From assembly GCA_022567055.1 (NCBI GenBank), contig JADFHU010000311.1, positions 1-6,747 of the forward strand: a stretch of DNA of 6,747 nucleotides. Direction: 5' to 3'. Shown one piece after another: positions 1-5,915 of this stretch. This DNA comes from Planctomycetota bacterium (GTDB lineage: Bacteria; Planctomycetota; Phycisphaerae; Sedimentisphaerales; Anaerobacaceae). Each line of letters begins with the position of its first letter. Positions within the stretch are counted from its first letter, which is position 1. A program made the translations under genes and the position numbers. A model generated the notes under the pieces. That model was given only the letters and a program-made list of their open reading frames with translations. It did no database searches and had not been told where the DNA came from.

Positions 1-14
1 ATCTCAATGGCCAT
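1..14 (-). CDS. Possible first codons of secE (cut by window edge)
   Basis: On the minus strand an ATG at 14-12 opens the frame M-A-I-E and runs off the window. A weak AGGA lies 11 nt upstream, and the same frame is closed by TAG close to tRNA-Trp, so a gene would have to start about here. The order tuf, rpmG, tRNA-Trp, secE, nusG is common in bacteria, so the small membrane translocase subunit SecE is expected at this place. Four codons cannot identify a protein, so this is a positional guess only. Confidence 0.22.
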
Positions 15-82
15 AGCGCTAAGCGTCCTACAAACTGGTGTCGTGACGACCGTACCAACGTTCCAGGTGTCTTGGTCCTAAT

Positions 83-155
83 CAGGCCAGGGAGGAATTG
101 AACCCCCAACCTTCGGTTTTGGAGACCGACGCTCTGCCAATTGAGCTACTGGCCT
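83..155 (-). tRNA. trpT: tRNA-Trp (anticodon CCA)
   Basis: The reverse complement folds into a complete 73-nt cloverleaf. The acceptor AGGCCAG pairs with CTGGCCT over 7 bp. The D-stem is GCTC/GAGC, and the anticodon stem TCGGT/ACCGA holds the loop CTCCAAA, so the anticodon is CCA (tryptophan). The T-stem GGGGG/CCTCC has one G-T pair and a normal TTCAATT loop. The discriminator is G73, usual for tRNA-Trp. The 3' CCA is not encoded and must be added after transcription. The 5' end lies 37 nt after the rpmG stop with no terminator visible between them, so it is probably cut out of the tuf-rpmG transcript. Confidence 0.96.
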
Positions 156-192
156 AATCCGCCCACCGACTGTGAAGATTAGCTTCTGCGAC

Positions 193-363
193 TTACTTAC
201 GCCGAATCTTATGCGACGTATGTTTCCGTTCGGTCTTGCAGAACTTCATCAGGTCAAACTTGGGCGTTCCCTCGGCAACGCTGACGCTCGTGCGGTAGTT
301 ACGGTTCTTGCATTCTTTACACTCAAGCCACACATACTCGCGTTTGCTCTTTTTCCTTGCCAT
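193..363 (-). CDS. rpmG: Large ribosomal subunit protein L33 (bL33)
   Basis: This encodes the small basic protein bL33 of the 50S subunit, near the E-site, 56 residues long (usual 49-56). Upstream in-frame codons exist, but the ATG at 363 is preferred because MARKKSKRE begins the basic family N-terminus and a GGA lies 8 nt before it. The sequence shows the L33 pattern: W12-L-E-C15-K-E-C18-x-N-R-N-Y23, then K40-F-C42-K-T-E45-R-K-H48 and the basic tail HKIRRK. C15 and C18 form the first half of the zinc ribbon. The second half has only C42, with Glu45 where the second cysteine of a CxxC pair would be. It sits between tuf and tRNA-Trp on the same strand, the usual place for rpmG. A 24-nt hairpin lies just upstream. 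Confidence 0.93.
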   Translation of the reverse strand: MARKKSKREYVWLECKECKNRNYRTSVSVAEGTPKFDLMKFCKTERKHTSHKIRRK

Positions 364-382
364 GCCGTTTCCACTCAGTGAG

Positions 383-406
383 GGTGACCAGTACAGGGTG
401 GCCACC
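383..406 (-). other. Hairpin in the tuf-rpmG spacer
   Basis: Positions 383-390 (GGTGACCA) pair with 399-406 (TGGCCACC) over 8 bp including one G-T, with an 8-nt loop. It contains the 10-nt palindrome GGTGGCCACC (397-406). The RNA hairpin ends 19 nt before the rpmG start and has no U-tract, so it is not a standard terminator. It could be an RNase processing site or a translational control element for rpmG. The fold is seen in the sequence; any role is inference. Confidence 0.4.
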
Positions 407-474
407 AGCAGAGGGAACGGCCTGCCTGTCTCAATTCGGTTTAAGACGTACCCGCTTTTTAATACGCCGATTGC

Positions 475-1686
475 TTATTCAATAACTTTGGTGACAACAC
501 CGGAGCCCACCGTTCGTCCGCCTTCACGGATGGCGAATCGAAGCCCCTCTTCCATGGCAATAGGCGCGATAATCTCCACGTCCATGGTCACATTATCACC
601 TGGCATACACATCTCTGCCTTGCCCCCGTCGCTCCCCATCAGGCCATGGACATCGCCCGTGATGTCCGTTGTTCGGAAGTAGAATTGCGGCTTGTAACCG
701 GCAAAAAACGGCGTATGACGCCCCCCCTCTTCCTTGGTCAAGACATAGACTTCGGCGTGAAACTTGGTGTGAGGGGTAATACTGCCGGGCTTGGCGATCA
801 CCTGGCCTCTTTCCAGATCCTTCTTCTCGACGCCTCGCAGCAGCAGCCCCACATTGTCACCTGCCTGCCCCTCATTGAGCCTCTTGTTGAACATCTCGAC
901 GCCGGTGCAGGTGGTCTTGCGCACCTCCTGGGACAACCCAACGATTTCAACCTCATCCCCCGTGTGGACAATCCCACGCTCACAACGACCGGTACCGACG
1001 GTCCCACGCCCTTTGATGCTAAAGACATCTTCGACGGGCATCAAGAAGGGCAGATCCACCGCGCGATCCGGCATGGGGAAGTAGTCGTCGACCGCCTTCA
1101 TCAATTCGTCGATGCAGGCACACTTGGCATCATCCTTGCCCTCACACTCCATCGCGGCCAATGCGGAACCTTGAATGACGGGAATGTCGTCGCCGGGGAA
1201 GTCATACTTGCTCAGCAACTCTCTAATTTCAAGCTCGACCAACTCGATCAACTCCGGGTCGTCCACTTGGTCCACCTTGTTCATGAAGACGCAGATATGA
1301 GGTACGTTGACCTGGCGTGCGAGCAAGATGTGCTCGCGGGTCTGCGGCATGGGGCCGTCGCTCGCCGCCACGACCAGGATCGCCCCATCCATCTGAGCCG
1401 CCCCCGTAATCATGTTCTTGATGTAGTCGGCATGGCCGGGGCAGTCCACGTGCGCGTAATGCCGCTTCTCAGTTTCGTACTCCACATGGGCCGTATTGAT
1501 CGTGATCCCACGCTCCTTCTCTTCGGGGGCATTGTCAATCTCCTCAAACGTCTTCGCCTTACCCCCCAATTTATGGGCAAGACGCATGGTAATGGCGGCC
1601 GTCAAAGTCGTTTTTCCATGGTCGATATGACCGATAGTTCCAACATTGATATGTGGTTTTGTTCTCTCAAATACTGCCTTAGCCAT
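475..1686 (-). CDS. tuf: Translation elongation factor EF-Tu
   Basis: This is the GTPase that carries aminoacyl-tRNA to the ribosomal A site in the cytoplasm; 403 residues against about 394 in E. coli. All GTPase motifs are present: G1 GHIDHGKT (19-26), switch I around RGITI (59-63), G3 DCPGH (81-85, with the catalytic His85), G4 NKVD (136-139) and G5 SAL (174-176). Domains II and III follow from about residue 212, with EGGRHTPFF (320-328), PQFYFRTTD (333-341) and the C-terminal RFAIREGGRTVG (383-394). The extra length lies at about 181-191 (between G5 and domain II) and in a glycine-rich stretch at about 347-356 (domain III). There are eight cysteines, against three in E. coli, and GTVGTGRCERG replaces the usual GTVVTGRVERG. 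The ATG at 1686 follows a GGAGG (1698-1702) by 11 nt, slightly far. tRNA-Thr lies upstream and rpmG downstream. Confidence 0.98.
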   Translation of the reverse strand: MAKAVFERTKPHINVGTIGHIDHGKTTLTAAITMRLAHKLGGKAKTFEEIDNAPEEKERGITINTAHVEYETEKRHYAHVDCPGHADYIKNMITGAAQMDGAILVVAASDGPMPQTREHILLARQVNVPHICVFMNKVDQVDDPELIELVELEIRELLSKYDFPGDDIPVIQGSALAAMECEGKDDAKCACIDELMKAVDDYFPMPDRAVDLPFLMPVEDVFSIKGRGTVGTGRCERGIVHTGDEVEIVGLSQEVRKTTCTGVEMFNKRLNEGQAGDNVGLLLRGVEKKDLERGQVIAKPGSITPHTKFHAEVYVLTKEEGGRHTPFFAGYKPQFYFRTTDITGDVHGLMGSDGGKAEMCMPGDNVTMDVEIIAPIAMEEGLRFAIREGGRTVGSGVVTKVIE

Positions 1687-1863
1687 CTCTAACTAAACCT
1701 CCAATGCTTTAGTTCGGCGATGATTAACCGCACCCATCTCACTAAACTCTATTGGTTTCCAAGATTAAGGTTTCCCAAAAGTTGGGGTCTGTATTCAATT
1801 ACTCGATACCGATCAAACTTACGAAGCGAAGCGACTGAACCAATTCTCAATACATCACAATCA
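1687..1863 (-). other. tuf leader between tRNA-Thr and tuf
   Basis: This 177-nt spacer carries the tuf ribosome-binding site (GGAGG on the minus strand, 1698-1702). It also has two small adjacent hairpins: 1752-1755/1759-1762 (TTGG/CCAA, 3-nt loop) and 1774-1778/1782-1786 (CCCAA/TTGGG, 3-nt loop). The second overlaps one copy of a GGTTTCC direct repeat (1754-1760 and 1769-1775). No open reading frame or strong promoter is evident. It most likely serves as the untranslated link left after RNase P and 3' processing release tRNA-Thr. Confidence 0.4.
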
Positions 1864-1936
<73 letters not shown>

Positions 1937-1942
1937 ACTCAA

Positions 1943-1955
1943 TGGGCTTCGCCCA
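1943..1955 (-). other. Short hairpin between promoter and tRNA-Thr
   Basis: TGGGC (1943-1947) pairs with GCCCA (1951-1955) around a 3-nt loop. On the minus strand it lies between the putative -10 box and the 5' end of tRNA-Thr, so it would fall at the very start of the primary transcript and may be removed by RNase P. The role is inferred. Confidence 0.3.
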
Positions 1956-1957
1956 AA

Positions 1958-1986
1958 ATTGTAGATCGGAGCAGACATCAAAAAAC
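1958..1986 (-). promoter_or_regulatory. Putative promoter of the tRNA-Thr-tuf operon
   Basis: The minus strand reads TACAAT (1963-1958), five of six matches to the -10 consensus. A T-rich -35 region follows at 17 bp (GTTTTT, 1981-1986) or 16 bp (TTTTTT). Transcription would start about 1950, some 15 nt before tRNA-Thr. The -35 box is poor, so this rests on the -10 box and on position in front of an operon that must be highly expressed. Confidence 0.4.
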
Positions 1987-2051
1987 AGACTCCATCTGCT
2001 GGTATGTGTGCCCTTCAGCGTGCCTTTAACACACTTCGTAGCTGCCTAAGC

Positions 2052-2082
2052 CCTGTCTCGTCTACAGTGTAAACGAGGCAGG
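2052..2082. other. Long hairpin downstream of the HEAT-repeat gene
   Basis: Positions 2052-2061 (CCTGTCTCGT) pair with 2073-2082 (ACGAGGCAGG) over 10 bp with one G-T. After a single mismatch (2062/2072) three more pairs follow (2063-2065 with 2069-2071) around a 3-nt loop. It lies 88 nt past the stop of the HEAT-repeat gene. Neither strand has a U-tract after it, so it is not a standard intrinsic terminator, though it could protect a 3' end or insulate the tuf operon. T-rich stretches lie before it on the minus strand (8 Ts at 2113-2120, 6 Ts at 2132-2137). Confidence 0.45.
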
Positions 2083-2169
2083 ATACAGGAACAGTTATCA
2101 GAATTCAAACAGAAAAAAAAGAAATAGATGCAAAAAACAGTTGCGGAATCGCGTGCGCCAGGGCGGCCA

Positions 2170-4422
2170 TCAGAGGCCCGGTCCATCAGTGGATCCACCG
2201 GCTCCCTTCTCCGCGGCACCATAGGCGGGGGGCAGCCAGCGCTTCTTTTGCGCGTCCCAGACGGGTCGTTCCTCGGAAACGGTCACGCTTGCGACCACGA
2301 CGCGAACCGTTTCTGCGAACCGCCCATCTGGGCCGGATTGCGAGGAAAAGCCGCTCAAGACGCCGACGATCGGGCCGTTCGGCGCCAGGTCGCCCTTGAT
2401 CAGGAGGTTCTGGAGAATGCCCACCGACGCTTTCACTCGCCCCAAACGAATGTAAATACCGAGGAGGGTGGCGCTGTCCTCATCACCCAGTCCCTCCGGT
2501 GTCGACTCGACCAGTTTCTCCCAATAGGCTGCTTGATCCGTAAGGGAACCACCGCTACTCAACAGTACCGTCCACTCCCGATAGATTTTCTGGAGGAACT
2601 CGGCACGGCCTTCGGCCATACGCTCGGCCTGTTCCAACAGACTCCTCCACTGTGAATCGGAGAGTTTCTTCTGGTGTCGGGTAGCGAGCAACTCTGCAAA
2701 CCACTGATCTTCCAACAAGGCCGCCTCGGACCTCGAAATGATGGCCAGGAGCGTCCTGAACGCGGCTTCCGCCTCCCCGTTCGTGCCTAACTTAGGGATT
2801 AACCAGAAGACATCCTCCGGCCCGCCCAACTCTTCCGCCAGCGCGATGAGACGGCCTCTGATCTTGGCACTGCTGTCGTTCGCGAAGTCGCTGCGCAGAC
2901 GCTGGAGTGCATTCTCCCTATCGATGTTTACGAGCCCCTCAATCCCCTCTTCTCTTACGCGGTCACTCTTATCCTGGAGAGCATCCGCAAACACCTGACG
3001 AAACTGCGTACGGGCCCCCTGCTTGCAAGCACTACGGTTCACACACAGGCCGGCCATGGTCCTTAACAGATCCCCGCGCAGGGTACTGTCACCGGCGGCC
3101 TCTCGCTCGTACCTGGCCCTGAGCAATTTCAGGAATTCCTCTGTTTCTTCAGGAGCCAAGCCATTCTGCTCCATGAGCTTGCCGATGACGTCCGCACCTT
3201 TGGTCGCCCTGGCAGCGTCAGGCGCATCCAGATATTTCGCGGCCCACTCCAGGGTCTCCTTCTTGATCCCAGGCGGGATGCCATCGCGAAGCAGCGCCGA
3301 CTTGCACGCCGCACCCAGCGCCACGAATATCTCCGTTTTCACCTCGGCATCCGACTCTGCCTGCAACTGATCCAGCAGACTACGGGCAGATTCGATGTGA
3401 CCACTATAAGAGAGCTGTTTTGCCGCAGCCAAACGTACGGACCGATCGCTATCCGCGACCAGGCCCAATAGTACGGGCACGATCGTGTCCGGCGGCGTCG
3501 TACCCGGCCCAAGGCGCCATTGGTAGACCTTGTCCAGGGCCCACAACTTACGTTGTGAGTGGGGCGACTGCATGTGCTCCGTGAGGAAGGTGCTGCGAAC
3601 GCTGTCATCTGACATGGTGGCGTAGAGAGCATCTAGAGTCTGCAGGTAGAGGCCGCGCCACAGGGCCGTCTGCGCGGCCTCTTGTTTCAGATTGCCTTGC
3701 AATCGCACCAGCCATTCACGGTGGAACTCATCCCTGCTCTTGTTCTGGAGATCAATTGTGATCAGCCTTCTGGCAGAGACATCCTTGCCCACGGGAATGC
3801 CGATGGACTGCAGCATGAACTTAGCGGCGGCGGAGATCTGCGGATTGGGGTCATCTACCATGGCGACTAGCGTAATGGCTGCCCCTTTGTCGGGTCGCAT
3901 TCCCAGGGCTTCCATCACGTTCAGTCGTATGCCCTGATCCAGTGATTCATCCCTAACAGTGGTCTCCAACGCGCCCCCCACCTGCTGGTACTCGTAGATG
4001 AGCAACGCATCCGCAGCCAGACGCGACACGTCAGGCTTGGCGTCTTTGACCGCTTCAATCAGGGAGATCAGAAAATCTCCCTTTTCCGGGAGAGACTCCG
4101 CATTGGCTCTGGTCTGACTCAGTGCCTTGCAAATGGCGCCATAGGCAGCGACATGGTCGCGTTTCTCCAACGCTTCCAGCAAGATCCGCCTTGCCAGGGG
4201 ATCGGGACTGAACAGCAGGAGGTTGGCCGTCTTGACGCGAATGTCCTCTTTCGGGTCGTTGTACAGCGAGTTCTTGTTGAGTTCCAACTGCTCCGAGAGC
4301 TGCGTTTGGGCCGGTGTGACAGGGACGGCGGCGACAGCCGTCTCACCCTGGCCAGGACTGGCAGGCGCGGGGAGAGCAAGGAGAATGAATGGTAATGTGA
4401 AGATAGGTAAAAACACGCGCAT
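2170..4422 (-). CDS. Exported HEAT-repeat protein, function unknown
   Basis: This is a 750-residue protein with a Sec signal peptide: M1-R2, a hydrophobic stretch at 3-18, and an A19-P-A21 cleavage site before Ser22. Nothing else in it looks like a membrane segment, so the mature protein is probably periplasmic. Most of the rest is amphipathic alpha-helix pairs of the HEAT / PBS-lyase-like type. The clearest units are near 57-85 (D-I-R-V-K-T-A-N-L-L), 130-145, 190-207 (DPNPQISAAAKFML), 324-338 (DSDRSVRLAAAKQL), 357-372, 484-499 (KSDRVREEGIEGL) and 515-532. The stretch at about 590-690 is helical and more TPR-like. The tail (about 720-750) is Pro/Gly-rich. No catalytic motif is visible, so a protein-binding scaffold is the natural inference. 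The ATG at 4422 lacks a clear Shine-Dalgarno sequence but directly precedes the signal peptide and sits about 37 nt from the predicted transcription start. The partner is unknown. Confidence 0.88.
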   Translation of the reverse strand: MRVFLPIFTLPFILLALPAPASPGQGETAVAAVPVTPAQTQLSEQLELNKNSLYNDPKEDIRVKTANLLLFSPDPLARRILLEALEKRDHVAAYGAICKALSQTRANAESLPEKGDFLISLIEAVKDAKPDVSRLAADALLIYEYQQVGGALETTVRDESLDQGIRLNVMEALGMRPDKGAAITLVAMVDDPNPQISAAAKFMLQSIGIPVGKDVSARRLITIDLQNKSRDEFHREWLVRLQGNLKQEAAQTALWRGLYLQTLDALYATMSDDSVRSTFLTEHMQSPHSQRKLWALDKVYQWRLGPGTTPPDTIVPVLLGLVADSDRSVRLAAAKQLSYSGHIESARSLLDQLQAESDAEVKTEIFVALGAACKSALLRDGIPPGIKKETLEWAAKYLDAPDAARATKGADVIGKLMEQNGLAPEETEEFLKLLRARYEREAAGDSTLRGDLLRTMAGLCVNRSACKQGARTQFRQVFADALQDKSDRVREEGIEGLVNIDRENALQRLRSDFANDSSAKIRGRLIALAEELGGPEDVFWLIPKLGTNGEAEAAFRTLLAIISRSEAALLEDQWFAELLATRHQKKLSDSQWRSLLEQAERMAEGRAEFLQKIYREWTVLLSSGGSLTDQAAYWEKLVESTPEGLGDEDSATLLGIYIRLGRVKASVGILQNLLIKGDLAPNGPIVGVLSGFSSQSGPDGRFAETVRVVVASVTVSEERPVWDAQKKRWLPPAYGAAEKGAGGSTDGPGL

Positions 4423-4465
4423 TCGAAATGGCCCAAGACAACACGTCCAAACAGTTGCTGCCGTG

Positions 4466-4495
4466 ATGATAATCCTATTACCGGGGTTAAGTCAA
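4466..4495 (-). promoter_or_regulatory. Sigma70-type promoter of the HEAT-repeat gene
   Basis: On the minus strand, TTGACT (4495-4490) and TATCAT (4471-4466) each match consensus at five of six positions, with an 18-bp spacer. Transcription would begin about 4459, giving a leader of about 37 nt before the ATG at 4422. It lies between the xerD stop and the HEAT gene, so the HEAT gene can be transcribed independently of xerD. Confidence 0.65.
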
Positions 4496-4578
4496 TTGGC
4501 TACCTCGCATTTACCCCCGCTAGACGGACATAATAATCACATTTTTTGTCGTTAGAGGCACTAAATAGTCACGCGACC

Positions 4579-5517
4579 TCACTGACGCGGATGGAACTGC
4601 CTGTGGATCTTCCGCAGTCTCTCTCCATCAACATGGGTGTAGATTTGGGTTGTGGCAATGTCAACATGCCCCAGCAACTCCTGGACGCTTCGCAGGTCAG
4701 CGCCCCCGCTCAGAAGATGCGTCGCAAAACAGTGCCTCAAAGTGTGCGCCGTCACGTTGCGAGGCATGCCCGCCCTGGCCGCATATTTCTTGACGATTCG
4801 CCATATCTCTATACGGCCCAAGGCCCTACCAGTTCGGCTGAGCAGCAGCTCAGCGACACTAAGATCGCTTGCCAGTTCCGGGCGAAGGTCTTCCAGATAG
4901 GTTTCGGTGCAGGCGATCGCCGTTCTCCCCAAAGGGATAACCCGCTCTCTGTTTCCTTTGCCACAGCACCTCAGATAGCCGACTCTGAGATTGACGTCGG
5001 AGACACGCAGACCAGAGATCTCTCCGGCCCGCATGCCAGTGGCGTAGAGCAACTCCAACAGGGCTTTGTCGCGTAGATATAGAGGTTCCTCTTTTGCAGG
5101 GGCATTGAGCAGCCGCATAACCTGCTGGGGACTACACACTATGGGCAATCGACTCCAAATCTTGGGGCTGTCCAAGAGCTGGGCGTAGTCGTCCTCGATC
5201 ATGCCTCTGAGTTTCGCGTGGCGCAACAGCAGACGGACGACGATGAGGAACCGCTTGATGGTGTTTTCACTCTTCTCACGCTCAGACAGGTCTTTCATGT
5301 ACGCCTGAATCAGCGTGGGATCAATCTGGATGATCTCCCGGACTTGACGCTCCGCGCAGAACTCCAGGAATGCCTTCAGATCCCGACCGTAGGCCAAGAC
5401 CGTATTGACAGACAGGCCCGCCTCCACCGTCAGATGATTCAAGAACCCTCTTACGATCGTGCCCATCGGCAGAGAGCACAGGCGCTTCATCATGGATTGA
5501 ATCTGGATAGAAGACAT
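4579..5517 (-). CDS. xerD: Site-specific tyrosine recombinase XerD
   Basis: This is a cytoplasmic recombinase that, with a XerC partner, resolves chromosome dimers at dif near the terminus; 312 residues (E. coli XerD is 298). An N-terminal SAM-like core-binding domain spans about 19-105 (FLNHLTVEAGLSVNTVLAY...). The catalytic domain follows with every active-site residue: R163 (TGMRAGEISGL), K187 (GKGNRERVIPL), H258 and R261 (HTLRHCFATHLL), H284 (LLGHVDIATTQ) and nucleophile Y293 (IYTHV). The C-terminus LRKIHRQFHPRQ resembles the XerD ending more than XerC. It appears intact. The start is uncertain: ATGs at 5517, 5493, 5490 and 5466 are possible and none has a good Shine-Dalgarno; the last (MGTIVRGFL) best matches the family N-terminus. 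No transposon, integron or attachment site adjoins it, so a housekeeping role is likelier than an integrase. Confidence 0.93.
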   Translation of the reverse strand: MSSIQIQSMMKRLCSLPMGTIVRGFLNHLTVEAGLSVNTVLAYGRDLKAFLEFCAERQVREIIQIDPTLIQAYMKDLSEREKSENTIKRFLIVVRLLLRHAKLRGMIEDDYAQLLDSPKIWSRLPIVCSPQQVMRLLNAPAKEEPLYLRDKALLELLYATGMRAGEISGLRVSDVNLRVGYLRCCGKGNRERVIPLGRTAIACTETYLEDLRPELASDLSVAELLLSRTGRALGRIEIWRIVKKYAARAGMPRNVTAHTLRHCFATHLLSGGADLRSVQELLGHVDIATTQIYTHVDGERLRKIHRQFHPRQ

Positions 5518-5673
5518 TGAAACTGAAGGCTACTCTCGTACATTGCTCAACCGGGTCCACGTTCGTACTGGGCCTATCGGCAGCTGTTCTCGCTGGGCTT
5601 TAGGCAGGGAAGGCGGACAAAGGGACGCAGCCTGGGAAAAACGCACTTTACCCATACTGAGACGTCTGCCTCG

Positions 5674-5774
5674 GGACCGAGTCCGGCCTCTGAAACGGTG
5701 TCCTCCACCGAAAGATCTCGCTGACCTGGAGGCTGCCGCGGACCCAAGGTCCGAAAAAACGCACGACAGAGGCC
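5674..5774. ncRNA. Candidate structured RNA or palindromic element
   Basis: A perfect 8-bp helix, P1 (GGCCTCTG 5685-5692 with CAGAGGCC 5767-5774), encloses two hairpins. P2 is CGGTG/CACCG (5696-5700/5706-5710, 5-nt loop). P3 is CGGACC/GGTCCG (5739-5744/5748-5753, 3-nt loop). A small hairpin GGAC/GTCC (5674-5677/5681-5684) abuts P1 and could stack on it. The P2 loop CCTC (5702-5705) can pair with GAGG (5729-5732). Alternatively CCTCCA (5702-5707) can form a 6-bp helix with TGGAGG (5727-5732), which excludes P2. The strand cannot be decided: read leftward it would lie in the xerD leader, while the rightward gene's promoter lies after it. I recognise no known RNA family here. The pairings are seen; function is inference. 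Confidence 0.3.
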
Positions 5775-5833
5775 CCCACGTCACAGCCTGGGCGATCATC
5801 GGACGACTGCTTCATGCCTGCGACATTTGGTCC

Positions 5834-5862
5834 TTGAGACGATAGGGCGACGCCAATATAAT
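5834..5862 (+). promoter_or_regulatory. Near-consensus sigma70-type promoter of the lipoprotein gene
   Basis: TTGAGA (5834-5839, five of six matches) and TATAAT (5857-5862, perfect) are separated by exactly 17 bp. Transcription would begin about 5869. This leaves only about 8 nt before the ATG at 5877 but about 47 nt before the ATG at 5916, and so supports the second start. Confidence 0.75.
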
Positions 5863-5915
5863 CTCGCACAATCTGAATGAGCGTTCAAAAGACTTTGGGA
5901 CGGACTTTGACATCT

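Larger units (their letters stand above)
5518..5876. other. Divergent intergenic region between xerD and the lipoprotein gene
   Basis: These 359 nt separate two divergent genes. The right end holds a near-consensus rightward promoter (5834-5862). The middle holds a nested-helix element (5674-5774). Two short direct repeats flank or enter it: CAGCCTGGG at 5628-5636 and 5784-5792, and AAAAACGCAC at 5637-5646 and 5755-5764. No convincing promoter for xerD is seen. Open frames here on both strands are Arg/Pro-rich, lack ribosome-binding sites and match no family I recognise. Confidence 0.6.

Noticed and set aside
646..1692. Long rightward open frame (348 codons) opposite tuf
   Set aside because: It is antisense to a certain EF-Tu gene. 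The translation is low in structure and matches nothing I know, and such mirror frames are common opposite GC-rich, codon-biased genes.
1788..1816. Possible internal tuf promoter TTGATC-N17-TACAGA on the minus strand
   Set aside because: Spacing is ideal and the -35 box fair, but the -10 box matches only three of six positions. This is near what chance gives in an AT-richer spacer.
1979..2140. Exact 10-nt direct repeat CAAAAAACAG at 1979-1988 and 2131-2140
   Set aside because: It is a low-complexity A-run with short flanks, easily due to chance, and no insertion boundary is visible.
2113..2169. T-rich stretches after the HEAT gene stop as an intrinsic terminator
   Set aside because: Only a 3-bp stem (GCG/CGC) can be drawn before the T-run, too weak to call.
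2128..2655. Rightward open frame (175 codons) opposite the end of the HEAT gene
   Set aside because: It lies antisense to a well-supported coding region, has no ribosome-binding site, and its composition is not protein-like.
4527..4550. AT-rich imperfect inverted repeat just past xerD that recalls a dif site
   Set aside because: The arms GACATAATAAT and ATTTTTTGTC pair imperfectly around CAC. They do not fit the 11-6-11 layout or the conserved TTATGTTAA arm, and dif is not expected to lie next to xerD.
5739..5759. Hairpin followed by six A residues, resembling a terminator
   Set aside because: The run is A on the plus strand, and on the minus strand the T-run comes before the stem, so neither orientation makes an intrinsic terminator.
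5530..5799. Leftward frame of up to 89 codons ending 12 nt before xerD
   Set aside because: It could be an upstream gene in the xerD transcript, but it is Arg/Ser/Pro-rich, lacks a ribosome-binding site at either ATG, overlaps the helix element and matches no family I recognise.
5543..5845. Rightward frame of 100 codons in the divergent spacer
   Set aside because: It begins with TTG and no ribosome-binding site, overlaps the opposite-strand frame, and runs into the promoter of the lipoprotein gene.
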